Under the pieces are notes generated by a model. It had not been told where the DNA came from, did no database searches, and saw nothing but the letters and a program-made list of their open reading frames with translations. The position numbers and the translations under genes were made by a program. From CAZFLD01 sp964519835 (lineage in GTDB: Bacteria; Spirochaetota; Spirochaetia; DSM-27196; CAZFLD01), in contig CAZFLD010000130.1 of the NCBI GenBank assembly GCA_964519835.1, positions 1-7,865 of the forward strand: 7,865 nt of DNA, in the 5' to 3' direction. Positions 1-6,032 of the stretch are shown here, piece by piece; within the stretch, counting starts at the first letter, position 1; every line of letters begins with the position of its first letter.

Positions 1-18
1 GTTGTCACAGTTGTCACC

Positions 19-54
19 GGCGCTTCCGTTGTGTCACCAACGGGGCGCCTTTTT
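19..54 (+). terminator. Rho-independent terminator of an upstream gene
   Basis: A GC-rich stem-loop is followed at once by a run of five T. The outer arms are GGCGC (19-23) and GCGCC (45-49), the inner arms CCGTTG (26-31) and CAACGG (38-43), with a small internal bulge (TT against G), a six-base loop and T50-T54. This is the classic plus-strand intrinsic terminator shape, so the gene it serves lies before the window. Two direct copies of GTTGTCAC (1-8 and 10-17) precede it. It lies only a few bases before the open frame of the binding protein, which is odd for a normal gene start. Confidence 0.8.
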
Positions 55-56
55 CA

Positions 57-1406
57 TTGGTCGGCGAGGGAGGAAAACTTCCTGGTCAGCCCACGGTATC
101 AATCATCGGCAGGTTCCTGATCTCACGGAAAGTCTCGCTGGCGGGGAACAACGTCGACAGAAATATCTATACGGCTGCACAGGGGGGCGATGTCGTGCGG
201 TTGGACGATTACCTTGAGAACTACGCCCCCAACTGGCACAGTGTGTTCGAAGAGAATCCCCTTGTTCGAAAAGCCATCGAATTCGAGGACGGTCACGTCT
301 ACAGTCTTCCCTACTACCGCAACATCGCGTGGGATCACAAAATACGAGATATTCAGCTCTTTAATACCGACTGGATGGGAAAGGTGGGCATCTCGGAGAT
401 GCCTGAAACACTTAACGAGGTGCGCGACGCGTTGCGCGCATTTCGAGACGGTATCGACGACGGGACACTGCCCGAGCAGGGCGTTCCCTGGTACTTTCGC
501 TTCCGCTCCGTGGTCGGTGGTGAGTTTGATTTCTACGGGTTTTTCGGTCTTTACGCGTATGGACCGGACATGCTTTCCGTGGACGAGAACCGTAAAGTTG
601 TCTTTGCCGGCACCGACCCCCGAATGGCGGACGCGATAGAGTATCTGCACGAAATGTACGAAGAGGGGCTCTTCCCCGAAGAGGTGTTTACGGATGCCTG
701 GAGTACGTACTTAACCCGTGGCCAGTCGGACCCACCGGTCAACGGATGGCACGGATTTTTCTGGAATTACCAGTGGAGCTTGGATAAGGGCTACTTTGAT
801 GCGCTGCCACCCGTACCGGCTCCCGGCAACAGCCGACCTGTGTACCGATCCCAGCTCGTGCGGCTTGTACCAAACATGTTTACGATCATGAGTGAGTTCG
901 AGTATCCAGAGGTTGCGGTGAGATTCGCAGACGAGCTCGCGGATCCCGCAACGGCCTACCAACTATCCTACGGCAGGATCGGCCATGAGATCGTTCAAGA
1001 CGGCGAAACGTATCGACAAGTGGGCGGGTCCGATGAATACCTGCAGGTAAGCCCCCACAACTTTGTTGCCGCATTTATTCCGGAGTCCTTCACCGACAAC
1101 GTTGTATGGGAAGATCCGCAGGTAGCTGCTCGTAACCGTTACGCGGAAGAGGTGTACGGCCCGTATGTGTGGCCCCAAGAGCGACATTGGCCGCGTGGTA
1201 CCCGCATGACGCCGGAGGAGCAGGAGGAGCATTCGATCCTCCTAACGGAAATAGTCGACTATATCACGGCGACCCACGCACGGTGGATCGTAGACGGCGG
1301 TGTCCGCGAGGAGTGGGATGACTATCTTGCGGAACTGGACCGGATTGGTCTTGATGCTTGGTTGGAGATCAGACAGAATGTCCTCGACCGGTTCTACGCA
1401 GAGTAG
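57..1406 (+). CDS. ABC sugar-type extracellular solute-binding protein, N-terminally truncated
   Basis: This encodes most of a family 1 (LplA-like) carbohydrate-binding protein, normally a secreted lipoprotein that captures a sugar for an ABC importer. Seen in the sequence, numbered from the TTG at 57: AGNNVDRNIYTAAQGG (about 29-44), a V-R-L-D-D-Y-L helix start followed by EENPLVRKAI, and GHVYSLPY (79-86). These match the family pattern in which the protein must not leave its path of helix, 'PLDDLI' and 'IYSLP'. About 424 residues are open and continuous from position 135 to the stop. No signal peptide, lipobox cysteine or first lobe strand is present; roughly 100 N-terminal residues usual for the family are missing. 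The TTG at 57 has no Shine-Dalgarno site and the frame stays open to the window edge, so the start is nominal. A P-D-L-T-E-S motif that suits the missing region lies in the neighbouring frame (116-133), suggesting a frameshift near 134-147. It may be a pseudogene. The family is fairly sure; the sugar is unknown. Confidence 0.82.
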   Translation: MVGEGGKLPGQPTVSIIGRFLISRKVSLAGNNVDRNIYTAAQGGDVVRLDDYLENYAPNWHSVFEENPLVRKAIEFEDGHVYSLPYYRNIAWDHKIRDIQLFNTDWMGKVGISEMPETLNEVRDALRAFRDGIDDGTLPEQGVPWYFRFRSVVGGEFDFYGFFGLYAYGPDMLSVDENRKVVFAGTDPRMADAIEYLHEMYEEGLFPEEVFTDAWSTYLTRGQSDPPVNGWHGFFWNYQWSLDKGYFDALPPVPAPGNSRPVYRSQLVRLVPNMFTIMSEFEYPEVAVRFADELADPATAYQLSYGRIGHEIVQDGETYRQVGGSDEYLQVSPHNFVAAFIPESFTDNVVWEDPQVAARNRYAEEVYGPYVWPQERHWPRGTRMTPEEQEEHSILLTEIVDYITATHARWIVDGGVREEWDDYLAELDRIGLDAWLEIRQNVLDRFYAE

Positions 1407-1433
1407 CTGTTTTTCCGACAGTTACCGGTGGTC

Positions 1434-1471
1434 GGGCGCCGCACAGGTGCAAACCAGCGCGGCGCCCGTTT
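1434..1471 (+). terminator. Stem-loop after the binding protein, probable weak terminator
   Basis: A perfect nine-base-pair stem, GGGCGCCGC (1434-1442) with GCGGCGCCC (1459-1467), encloses an inner GGT/ACC stem closed by a GCAA tetraloop (1446-1455). The tail is only GTTTCT, so intrinsic termination would be weak. It begins 27 nt after the binding-protein stop and about 90 nt before the sulfatase start. It could be a partial terminator or an RNA-stability hairpin that lowers sulfatase expression relative to the upstream gene. A further six-base-pair hairpin follows at 1485-1505 (GGCCCG/CGGGCC). Confidence 0.5.
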
Positions 1472-1558
1472 CTATCTGCGCAAGGGCCCGGCTGTCCGAC
1501 GGGCCAGATCGGTGCCGGAATGTCGGGCCGACGTGTCTTCGAGAATAGAGGTAGAGCG

Positions 1559-3031
1559 ATGAAAGCGGTATTGGTACTACTAGACAGCCTGAATCGGCAT
1601 ATGCTCGACATCTATAACCCGGCGTCATGGGCAAGCACTCCGAATATTCAAAGGTTGGCCAAACAGTCCGTGGTATTCGACAATCACTGGCTTGGGTCGG
1701 CTCCCTGTATGCCGGCCCGGCGGGATATCTTCACGGGAAGACTGAATTTCCTGGAAAGGAACTGGGGGCCGATCGAGCCGTTTGATATAACGCTCCAAGA
1801 AACCTTGAAGAAGAACGGAGCTTTCTGCCACATCGTCACAGATCACACGCACTACTTCGAAATCGGCGGTGAAAACTACTGTCAGTTGTTCAGCACCTGG
1901 GATGTACAACGGGGTCAGGAGTTTGACCCCTGGGTATCACGAGTGAATCCGCCGGAGCTCCCGGACCAATACTACGGGAAGGCATCGGTGCAATACGAGT
2001 TGAACAGGTCCGTGTACTACGAGGACTCAGATTACCCAAGCCCGCGGACCTTTGCATCTGCCTGTGATTGGATTCATGCCAACAAGGATGCCGACAACTT
2101 CTTCCTTATGGTGGAAGCCTTTGACCCTCATGAGCCGTTTGATTGTCCACAAGAGTTCCTCGACTTGTATAATGACGACTACTCCGGCCCTCGGTACGAC
2201 TGGTCCGGATACCAACCGGTAACTGAGCCGGAGGAAGCCACCAAGCACCTCCAGAAAAGATACGCTGCAACACTTACAATGGCCGACAAGTGGCTTGGTA
2301 AGCTTATGGATGCACTCGAACAAGCGGACATGTGGGAAGACACATTGTTTGTCCTGACGACCGACCATGGGCACCTCCTTGGTGAGCACGGATGGACGGG
2401 CAAGAACAAAATGCATGTATACAACGAGCTTGCTCATCTGCCGTTTGTCGTTCATCTTCCGGGAGGCGAACAAGCCGGCCGGCGGGTTGCTGCTCTGACA
2501 CAAAACATCGATCTCATGCCGACGTTATTGGAGTACTTCGGCATTGAAAAGCCGTGGTCCATGCACGGTCACTCTCTTGGCGATATTCTGAAGGGTTCCC
2601 CGACCGGCGTCCGTGATACCGCCCTGTATGGGTGGCACGGGAGAACGGTAAACATTACGGATGAACGGTACACCTACTTCAGGGGACCCGCACAAGACGA
2701 CAATCGACCATGCTTTGCGTACTGCGCCATGCCCACTACCTTGTGGCGCTACATGGGCACGAATAATGCGGACGAGATCGAGATGGGACGTTTTCTAGCG
2801 CATACCGATTTTCCCGTCTACAAAATCCCGGTCCACGGGGAGGTAGGTGCGATGGGAGAGATCTCCCATATTCGCACGAACCTACTCTTCGATATCCACC
2901 GTGATTACCAACAGCTCCAACCTATCGTGGACAAGACACTCGAAAAGAACATGGTGCATAAACTCATCGCGGCCATGAAGGCACATGGCGCCCCCGATGA
3001 GCAGTACGCGCGACTAGGACTAGACGTATAG
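1559..3031 (+). CDS. Type I (formylglycine) sulfatase, probably cytosolic
   Basis: This 490-residue protein belongs to the arylsulfatase/alkaline-phosphatase superfamily, which hydrolyses sulfate esters or sulfamates. It opens with a core strand and metal ligand (VLLDSLN, Asp9). Cys50 sits in C-M-P-A-R, the C-x-P-x-R motif that a maturase converts to formylglycine, and R-R-D-I-F-T-G completes the signature. D-P-H-E-P (189-193) and T-T-D-H-G (267-271, metal ligands Asp269 and His270) followed by GEHG and Lys residues complete the active site. There is no signal peptide, so it should act in the cytoplasm on imported substrate. The ATG at 1559 is preceded by GAGGT about seven bases away; the frame is open for 67 codons upstream, but that stretch includes the end of the binding-protein gene and has no such site. 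Sulfatases of this size without export signals are often found in glycosaminoglycan or sulfated-oligosaccharide clusters. The exact substrate cannot be read from the sequence. All catalytic residues seen are present. Confidence 0.93.
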   Translation: MKAVLVLLDSLNRHMLDIYNPASWASTPNIQRLAKQSVVFDNHWLGSAPCMPARRDIFTGRLNFLERNWGPIEPFDITLQETLKKNGAFCHIVTDHTHYFEIGGENYCQLFSTWDVQRGQEFDPWVSRVNPPELPDQYYGKASVQYELNRSVYYEDSDYPSPRTFASACDWIHANKDADNFFLMVEAFDPHEPFDCPQEFLDLYNDDYSGPRYDWSGYQPVTEPEEATKHLQKRYAATLTMADKWLGKLMDALEQADMWEDTLFVLTTDHGHLLGEHGWTGKNKMHVYNELAHLPFVVHLPGGEQAGRRVAALTQNIDLMPTLLEYFGIEKPWSMHGHSLGDILKGSPTGVRDTALYGWHGRTVNITDERYTYFRGPAQDDNRPCFAYCAMPTTLWRYMGTNNADEIEMGRFLAHTDFPVYKIPVHGEVGAMGEISHIRTNLLFDIHRDYQQLQPIVDKTLEKNMVHKLIAAMKAHGAPDEQYARLGLDV

Positions 3032-3231
3032 AAACTCCCCGACTTCCCGGTGTCTTTGGCTTTGCGGGGTAACCTCAGGCTTCCCCGCGAAGCCTCACCT
3101 GCCGCCTACCGTCCCCTCGTCGGGAGACAGCCCAACGGCCTCCTAATCAGAGCCCGTGCCGCTTCACCGAATGAGGCGGATGCCGTTGTAGCTATGGCGG
3201 CGAAGTCTACACATGAGTGCGGCCGAAGAAT
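3032..3231 (+). other. Non-coding spacer after the sulfatase with competing hairpins
   Basis: No convincing gene lies here. Two hairpins share bases and cannot form together: GCGGGG (3064-3069) with CCCCGC (3083-3088), and AGGCTT (3077-3082) with AAGCCT (3090-3095). Neither has a T-run behind it, so a simple terminator is not supported; they may protect the 3' end of the sulfatase transcript. A short open frame from a GTG at 3050 to 3265 has no ribosome site and no recognisable protein. The rest holds nothing I can name until the palindrome at 3232. Confidence 0.35.
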
Positions 3232-3248
3232 GTTCCATAATATAGAAC
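3232..3248. promoter_or_regulatory. Palindromic operator-like site, copy A
   Basis: The sequence GTTCCATAATATAGAAC is a 17-bp palindrome around A3240 with one mismatched pair (C3236 against A3244). It is nearly the same as the perfect palindrome before the second paralog (5924-5942), and its centre lies 118 nt before the TTG start of paralog A. It contains CATAAT, a possible -10 element (3236-3241), but no good -35 is seen. TTCC/GGAA-type half-sites around an AT-rich centre resemble operators of IclR-family regulators; that family link is inference. No regulator gene is in the window. Confidence 0.55.
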
Positions 3249-3357
3249 AGAAGCACATATGGTAGAAAGTATTGCCGCCGATCTATCTGGACGCTACGAT
3301 GCCAGACTGGCTCGGCAGAGCTGGACCGGCACGGCAGAGGCCAAAAAGGAGAGAGCA
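3249..3357 (+). repeat. Leader shared with the second paralog, copy A
   Basis: The stretch between the palindrome and the TTG start is related to 5943-6032. The clearest match begins at GTAGAA and runs through an ATTGCCGCC and a CGCTACGATGC segment. Read in the frame of the downstream gene it gives V-E-S-I-A-A-D-L-S-G-R-Y-D-A, against V-E-A-I-A-A-A-A-F-G-R-Y-N-A in the other copy. Several differences are silent third-base changes, and the length difference (18 nt) is a multiple of three. An ATG at 3259 would translate it here, but the other copy has no start codon in this part. It ends in AAGGAGAG, the Shine-Dalgarno site of paralog A. Confidence 0.5.
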
Positions 3358-4695
3358 TTGACGGACCAGACTATGTCACCAGGCGGAGTACACGAGCTCG
3401 CCCCGGATTATGTAAAGCTCTACGAGTCCCCGGATCCACAACGTATCTTCGGGTATAGTCCGGGGATCGCGCGGCTGGAGAGCGGGCGCCTGGTCGGCAC
3501 CACCGGTGGCCGATTGGTCGCCACCATCGACGTTGGCGGTCCAGGTGCGGTACAGCTGCCTGGAAGCAAGTATCACAACACCAAGAGGAACTCGCACTGG
3601 CAGGGCAAGATCTACACCTCGGACGACGGGGGACACTCTTGGACCCATAGAGCCGACTTCCCATTTATGCACGCCCGACCGTTTGTGGCCGGCAACGCGC
3701 TGTACGTGCTTGGGCAAGCAGGCGACCTCATGGTGATCAGGTCCGACGACGCCGGCGAGACTTGGGGCGAACCGGCAAAGCTCACCGAGGGGCAGGTCTG
3801 GCACCAGGCGCCCTGCAACGTGCTCCACGCGAACGGTTGTGTCTATCTGGTGATGGAACGCCGCACGAGTTTTGACATCACCACCTGGCCGGTGGGCGAG
3901 ATGGCGCCGGTGCTCATGCGCGGCCGTGAGGAGGCCGACCTCACCGTGGCGGAAAACTGGACCTTTGCCTCCGAGCTGAGCTTTCGCGAGGTACTCCCCA
4001 ACGTGGAGACCGACCCTGCGATCGACTTTTTCGGCGTGCCCTTCTTCGAGTCGCCGTATCCGCAGGGAAGCAACGTGGCGCCGGGGCGCAACTGTGCACC
4101 GATCGGATGGCTCGAGACGAATGTCGTACAGTTCATCGATCCCGATCACCTCTGGTGTGACCCAACCGGTCGGACCTTCCACCTCTGGATGCGCGCACAC
4201 ACCGGCGGAACCGGCTACGCCTGCATCGCCAAAGTGGTGGAACAGGGCGAGGAAGCCGGCACCGGGGCGATGATCACGATGCTCGAAACCGCTCCCTCCG
4301 GTAAGACAATGCTCTATGTGCCCTGCCCGGGGGGACAGATGAAGTCTCACGTCCTCTACGACGAGGCAACACGGCTCTACTGGCTGCTGTCTACGCAGGC
4401 CACGGGCAGCATGACAAAGCCGGAGCGCCTGCCCGAGAATCGGTACAACCTGCCCAACAACGAACGCCGCCGGCTTCAGCTCCACTTCTCCAAGAACATG
4501 GTCGACTGGTGCTTCGCGGGCCTGGTGGCGGTGGGCCCGGTTGAACAGGCGTCACGCCACTACGCGAGTATGGAGATCGATGGCAACGATCTGGTCATCC
4601 TCAGCCGCTCGGGAGACGAGCGTGCCAAATCTCCCCACGACGGGAATCTTGTCACCGTTCATCGACTAAAAGCGTTTCGAGACTTGGTGTATTAA
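3358..4695 (+). CDS. Sialidase-like (BNR/Asp-box) beta-propeller protein, paralog A
   Basis: This 445-residue protein has the marks of the sialidase/neuraminidase superfamily: Asp-boxes S-D-D-G-G-H-S-W (88-95) and S-D-D-A-G-E-T-W (129-136), a degenerate one at S-K-N-M-V-D-W (378-384), and an early R-I-F-G-Y-S-P (29-35) that could stand for the FRIP arginine. Such proteins fold as a six-bladed propeller and act on acidic or uronic sugars, but many members are not true sialidases, so the reaction is unproven. No signal peptide is present, implying a cytosolic role beside the cytosolic sulfatase. I chose the TTG at 3358 because AGGAG lies six bases upstream and paralog B uses the same TTG with an even stronger site; an in-frame ATG at 3259 would add 33 residues but has no good ribosome site. 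It is very similar along its whole length to paralog B (roughly three quarters or more identical by eye). Confidence 0.85.
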   Translation: MTDQTMSPGGVHELAPDYVKLYESPDPQRIFGYSPGIARLESGRLVGTTGGRLVATIDVGGPGAVQLPGSKYHNTKRNSHWQGKIYTSDDGGHSWTHRADFPFMHARPFVAGNALYVLGQAGDLMVIRSDDAGETWGEPAKLTEGQVWHQAPCNVLHANGCVYLVMERRTSFDITTWPVGEMAPVLMRGREEADLTVAENWTFASELSFREVLPNVETDPAIDFFGVPFFESPYPQGSNVAPGRNCAPIGWLETNVVQFIDPDHLWCDPTGRTFHLWMRAHTGGTGYACIAKVVEQGEEAGTGAMITMLETAPSGKTMLYVPCPGGQMKSHVLYDEATRLYWLLSTQATGSMTKPERLPENRYNLPNNERRRLQLHFSKNMVDWCFAGLVAVGPVEQASRHYASMEIDGNDLVILSRSGDERAKSPHDGNLVTVHRLKAFRDLVY

Positions 4696-4905
4696 GAAGC
4701 ACGGAACTGGTGTCGCCCCGGCGGGGGGCGGTATTGGGCCGCGCGCGAGTACCAGGTGAAGCCGCTCTACACGACCCGCCCTTTCGATACGGCACTCCTC
4801 GAGCAGCGCGGTTAAGCTCTTGCCAAGGAGTTCGCGAATGACCTTGCCGGTACGCGATTCAAAGAGCGCAAGCCACGAGTGAGGCCGACGCGCGCGCTTA
4901 CAAGT
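4696..4905 (+). other. Spacer with hairpin and a decayed-looking reading frame
   Basis: Just after paralog A a GC hairpin (CGCCCC 4714-4719, GGGGCG 4725-4730) could mark the transcript end, though no T-run follows. The frame of paralog A stays open after its stop to a TAA at 4813-4815 and again beyond it. It reads as protein-like text with K-P-L-Y-T-T-R-P-F-D-T-A-L-L-E-Q-R-G, the stop, then A-L-A-K-E-F-A-N-D-L-A-G-T-R-F. No start codon with a ribosome site precedes it. It may be the relic of a gene cut by the arrival of the neighbouring minus-strand gene. I cannot name the family. Confidence 0.35.
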
Positions 4906-5688
4906 CTATCGCTCCTCAAACACCCTCGACACCTCCACCGACAACCCAAGGAAGAGACTCGACTCCGCCGTTTCGCCGGAGCGATAGAGACGCTCTTGCT
5001 TGATATCGTACTCCTCGAACCGGTACACCGAAACGATCTGCTGCTCCGGGTCGACGACCCAGAACTCCCCCATGCCACTTTCCATGTAAAGATCCATCTT
5101 CTTGATCTTGTCCTTGCTTCGGCTGGAGGGGGAGACGATCTCTACCGCTAGGACCGGAGTGCCCTTGTAGCGGTCCTTCTCATCGATGTCTTTTATGTAG
5201 TCACAAAGCACAACCAAGTCGGGCTGCACCACGTTGGTGTCGTCTTTGGTTAGTTCCCGTTCTTCTTTAATGGGCTGCCGAAAAAGGTCGATATCAAAGG
5301 GCGCGAGGAAGGGGGCGCAGTCGGCAGGGGCCTCGTCGTTTTCGAAGAATTCATTGAACAAGATATAGAGTCGGCCAAGGATCCGCTGATGGGTATAGCC
5401 GGGCGAGGCCATCACGTACACGACACCGTCGATGAGCTCGTACCGCTGGTCGCTGTTCTCGGTGAGTTCGAGGAACTCACGATAGGTCACCCGGCCGCGG
5501 CGCTCCTGGCGCGGAGAAGTGCCGTAGTCGGGAATCGGCTCCCCCAACTCGTACCCATCATAATCCCGCGGATAGACCAGCAGCACCGCCCGCTTCTTGC
5601 CGTTCTTGGTGACGATGACGTTCTCCTTTTCACATAACTTGAGATATTGGCCGAAATTGTTTTGAAAGGACGTAGATGATACATACAT
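4906..5688 (-). CDS. Phd/YefM-like antitoxin domain fused to a Uma2 (DUF820) nuclease-like domain
   Basis: This 260-residue protein runs against its neighbours. Residues 1-40 (S-S-T-S-F-Q-N-N-F-G-Q-Y-L, then V-I-V-T-K-N-G-K-K-R-A-V-L) match the DNA-binding Phd/YefM antitoxin fold. From about 64 a Uma2 domain follows, a PD-(D/E)xK nuclease-like fold: Y-E-L-I-D-G (Glu84), Q-P-D-L-V-V (Asp157), V-E-I-V-S-P-S-S (Glu183), then K-D-K-I-K-K, Tyr201 and F-W-V-V-D-P. The catalytic set therefore looks complete. The ATG at 5688 is chosen because GAGGG lies six bases upstream (5695-5699). An earlier in-frame ATG at 5712 overlaps the -10 element and lacks a ribosome site. Phd-type domains normally repress their own promoter, and three short palindromes surround this one. 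No separate toxin gene is seen. Uma2 proteins are common in multicopy in some bacteria, but their role is poorly defined. Confidence 0.88.
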   Translation of the reverse strand: MYVSSTSFQNNFGQYLKLCEKENVIVTKNGKKRAVLLVYPRDYDGYELGEPIPDYGTSPRQERRGRVTYREFLELTENSDQRYELIDGVVYVMASPGYTHQRILGRLYILFNEFFENDEAPADCAPFLAPFDIDLFRQPIKEERELTKDDTNVVQPDLVVLCDYIKDIDEKDRYKGTPVLAVEIVSPSSRSKDKIKKMDLYMESGMGEFWVVDPEQQIVSVYRFEEYDIKQERLYRSGETAESSLFLGLSVEVSRVFEER

Positions 5689-5707
5689 GGTATACCCTCG
5701 TCCCAGT

Positions 5708-5736
5708 ATCATATCAAAAGTTTAGCTAAGATACAA
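5708..5736 (-). promoter_or_regulatory. Promoter of the Phd-Uma2 gene
   Basis: On the minus strand TTGTAT (plus 5731-5736) and TATGAT (plus 5708-5713) are separated by exactly 17 nt, a good sigma-70-type promoter. Transcription would start near 5701, giving a leader of about 13 nt that carries the GAGGG ribosome site before the ATG at 5688. One TTAGCTAA palindrome lies inside the -35/-10 spacer. Confidence 0.65.
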
Positions 5737-5768
5737 TTTATTAGCTAAGTTTGCCGGTTTTTAGCTAA
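5722..5768. repeat. Three TTAGCTAA palindromes, operator array
   Basis: The perfect 8-bp palindrome TTAGCTAA occurs at 5722-5729, 5741-5748 and 5761-5768, spaced 19 and 20 bp from start to start, close to two helical turns, so the sites face the same side of DNA. The first lies between the -35 and -10 of the Phd-Uma2 promoter, the second just upstream of the -35, the third further up. This is what a repressor array looks like. The likely ligand is the Phd-like N-terminal domain of the adjacent protein (inference from how Phd and YefM autoregulate). Confidence 0.7.
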
Positions 5769-5862
5769 AATTTGGATCGCACATGGCAGGAGCACTACGG
5801 GGACAACCTCACCGCGGACGGCAAAACCTGATTGGCCGCCTGCGCGGTTTCCCGATGGGGGG

Positions 5863-5940
5863 GTCACGAGCGACCACGGCGAGATTTTCGGCGCCCACGG
5901 CCGTGGGCCGGTGGATCAAAAGCTATTCTATAATATAGAA
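5863..5940 (+). pseudogene. Possible sulfatase relic before paralog B
   Basis: In one plus-strand frame the codons read V-T-S-D-H-G-E-I-F-G-A-H-G-R-G-P, then V-D-Q-K-L-F-Y-N-I-E and a TAA at 5941. T-S-D-H-G-E, four residues and H-G is the C-terminal metal-binding signature of type I sulfatases, and K-L-F-Y-N-x-E fits the helix that follows it. The intact sulfatase has T-T-D-H-G with K-M-H-V-Y-N-E at the same place, but the relic is clearly a different member. Nothing recognisable as the rest of a sulfatase could be followed upstream. The last codons overlap the palindrome at 5924-5942. A chance match of this short motif cannot be excluded. Confidence 0.45.
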
Positions 5941-5942
5941 TA
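5924..5942. promoter_or_regulatory. Perfect palindromic operator-like site, copy B
   Basis: TATTCTATAATATAGAATA is a perfect 19-bp palindrome around A5933. It matches copy A (3232-3248) except at a few flanking and one inner base, and its centre lies 100 nt before the TTG of paralog B. It contains TATAAT (5929-5934), an ideal -10 element, without an evident -35, so a regulator bound here would block or replace normal polymerase contact. The layout resembles IclR-type operators; the identity of the regulator is not known. Confidence 0.6.
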
Positions 5943-6032
5943 AAAACAGACATCGTAGAAGCCATTGCGGCGGCGGCATTCGGCCGCTACAATGCTCCGA
6001 GTGGTCCGGCGGCGACCATAAAGGAGGCGCCA
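5943..6032 (+). repeat. Leader shared with paralog A, copy B
   Basis: This is the counterpart of 3249-3357. In the frame of paralog B it reads V-E-A-I-A-A-A-A-F-G-R-Y-N-A from 5955, but between the in-frame TAA at 5931 and the TTG at 6033 there is no ATG, GTG or TTG, so it should not be translated by ordinary initiation. It ends with AAAGGAGG, a near-ideal Shine-Dalgarno site five bases before the TTG. Confidence 0.5.

Noticed and set aside
3050..3265. Small gene between the sulfatase and the first palindrome
   Set aside because: GTG start without a ribosome site, composition unlike a folded protein, and it runs through the palindrome and into the shared leader.
3259..3357. Start of paralog A at the ATG at 3259
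   Set aside because: It has no good ribosome site, while TTG 3358 has AGGAG at six bases, and paralog B shares the TTG but has no equivalent upstream start codon.
5689..5712. Start of the Phd-Uma2 gene at the ATG at 5712
   Set aside because: It overlaps the TATGAT -10 element and lacks a ribosome site; ATG 5688 has GAGGG at six bases and begins exactly at the Phd-like domain.
5722..5768. CRISPR-like array in the TTAGCTAA repeats
   Set aside because: Repeats of 8 bp with 11-12 bp between them are far too short; palindromic symmetry and promoter overlap point to operators.
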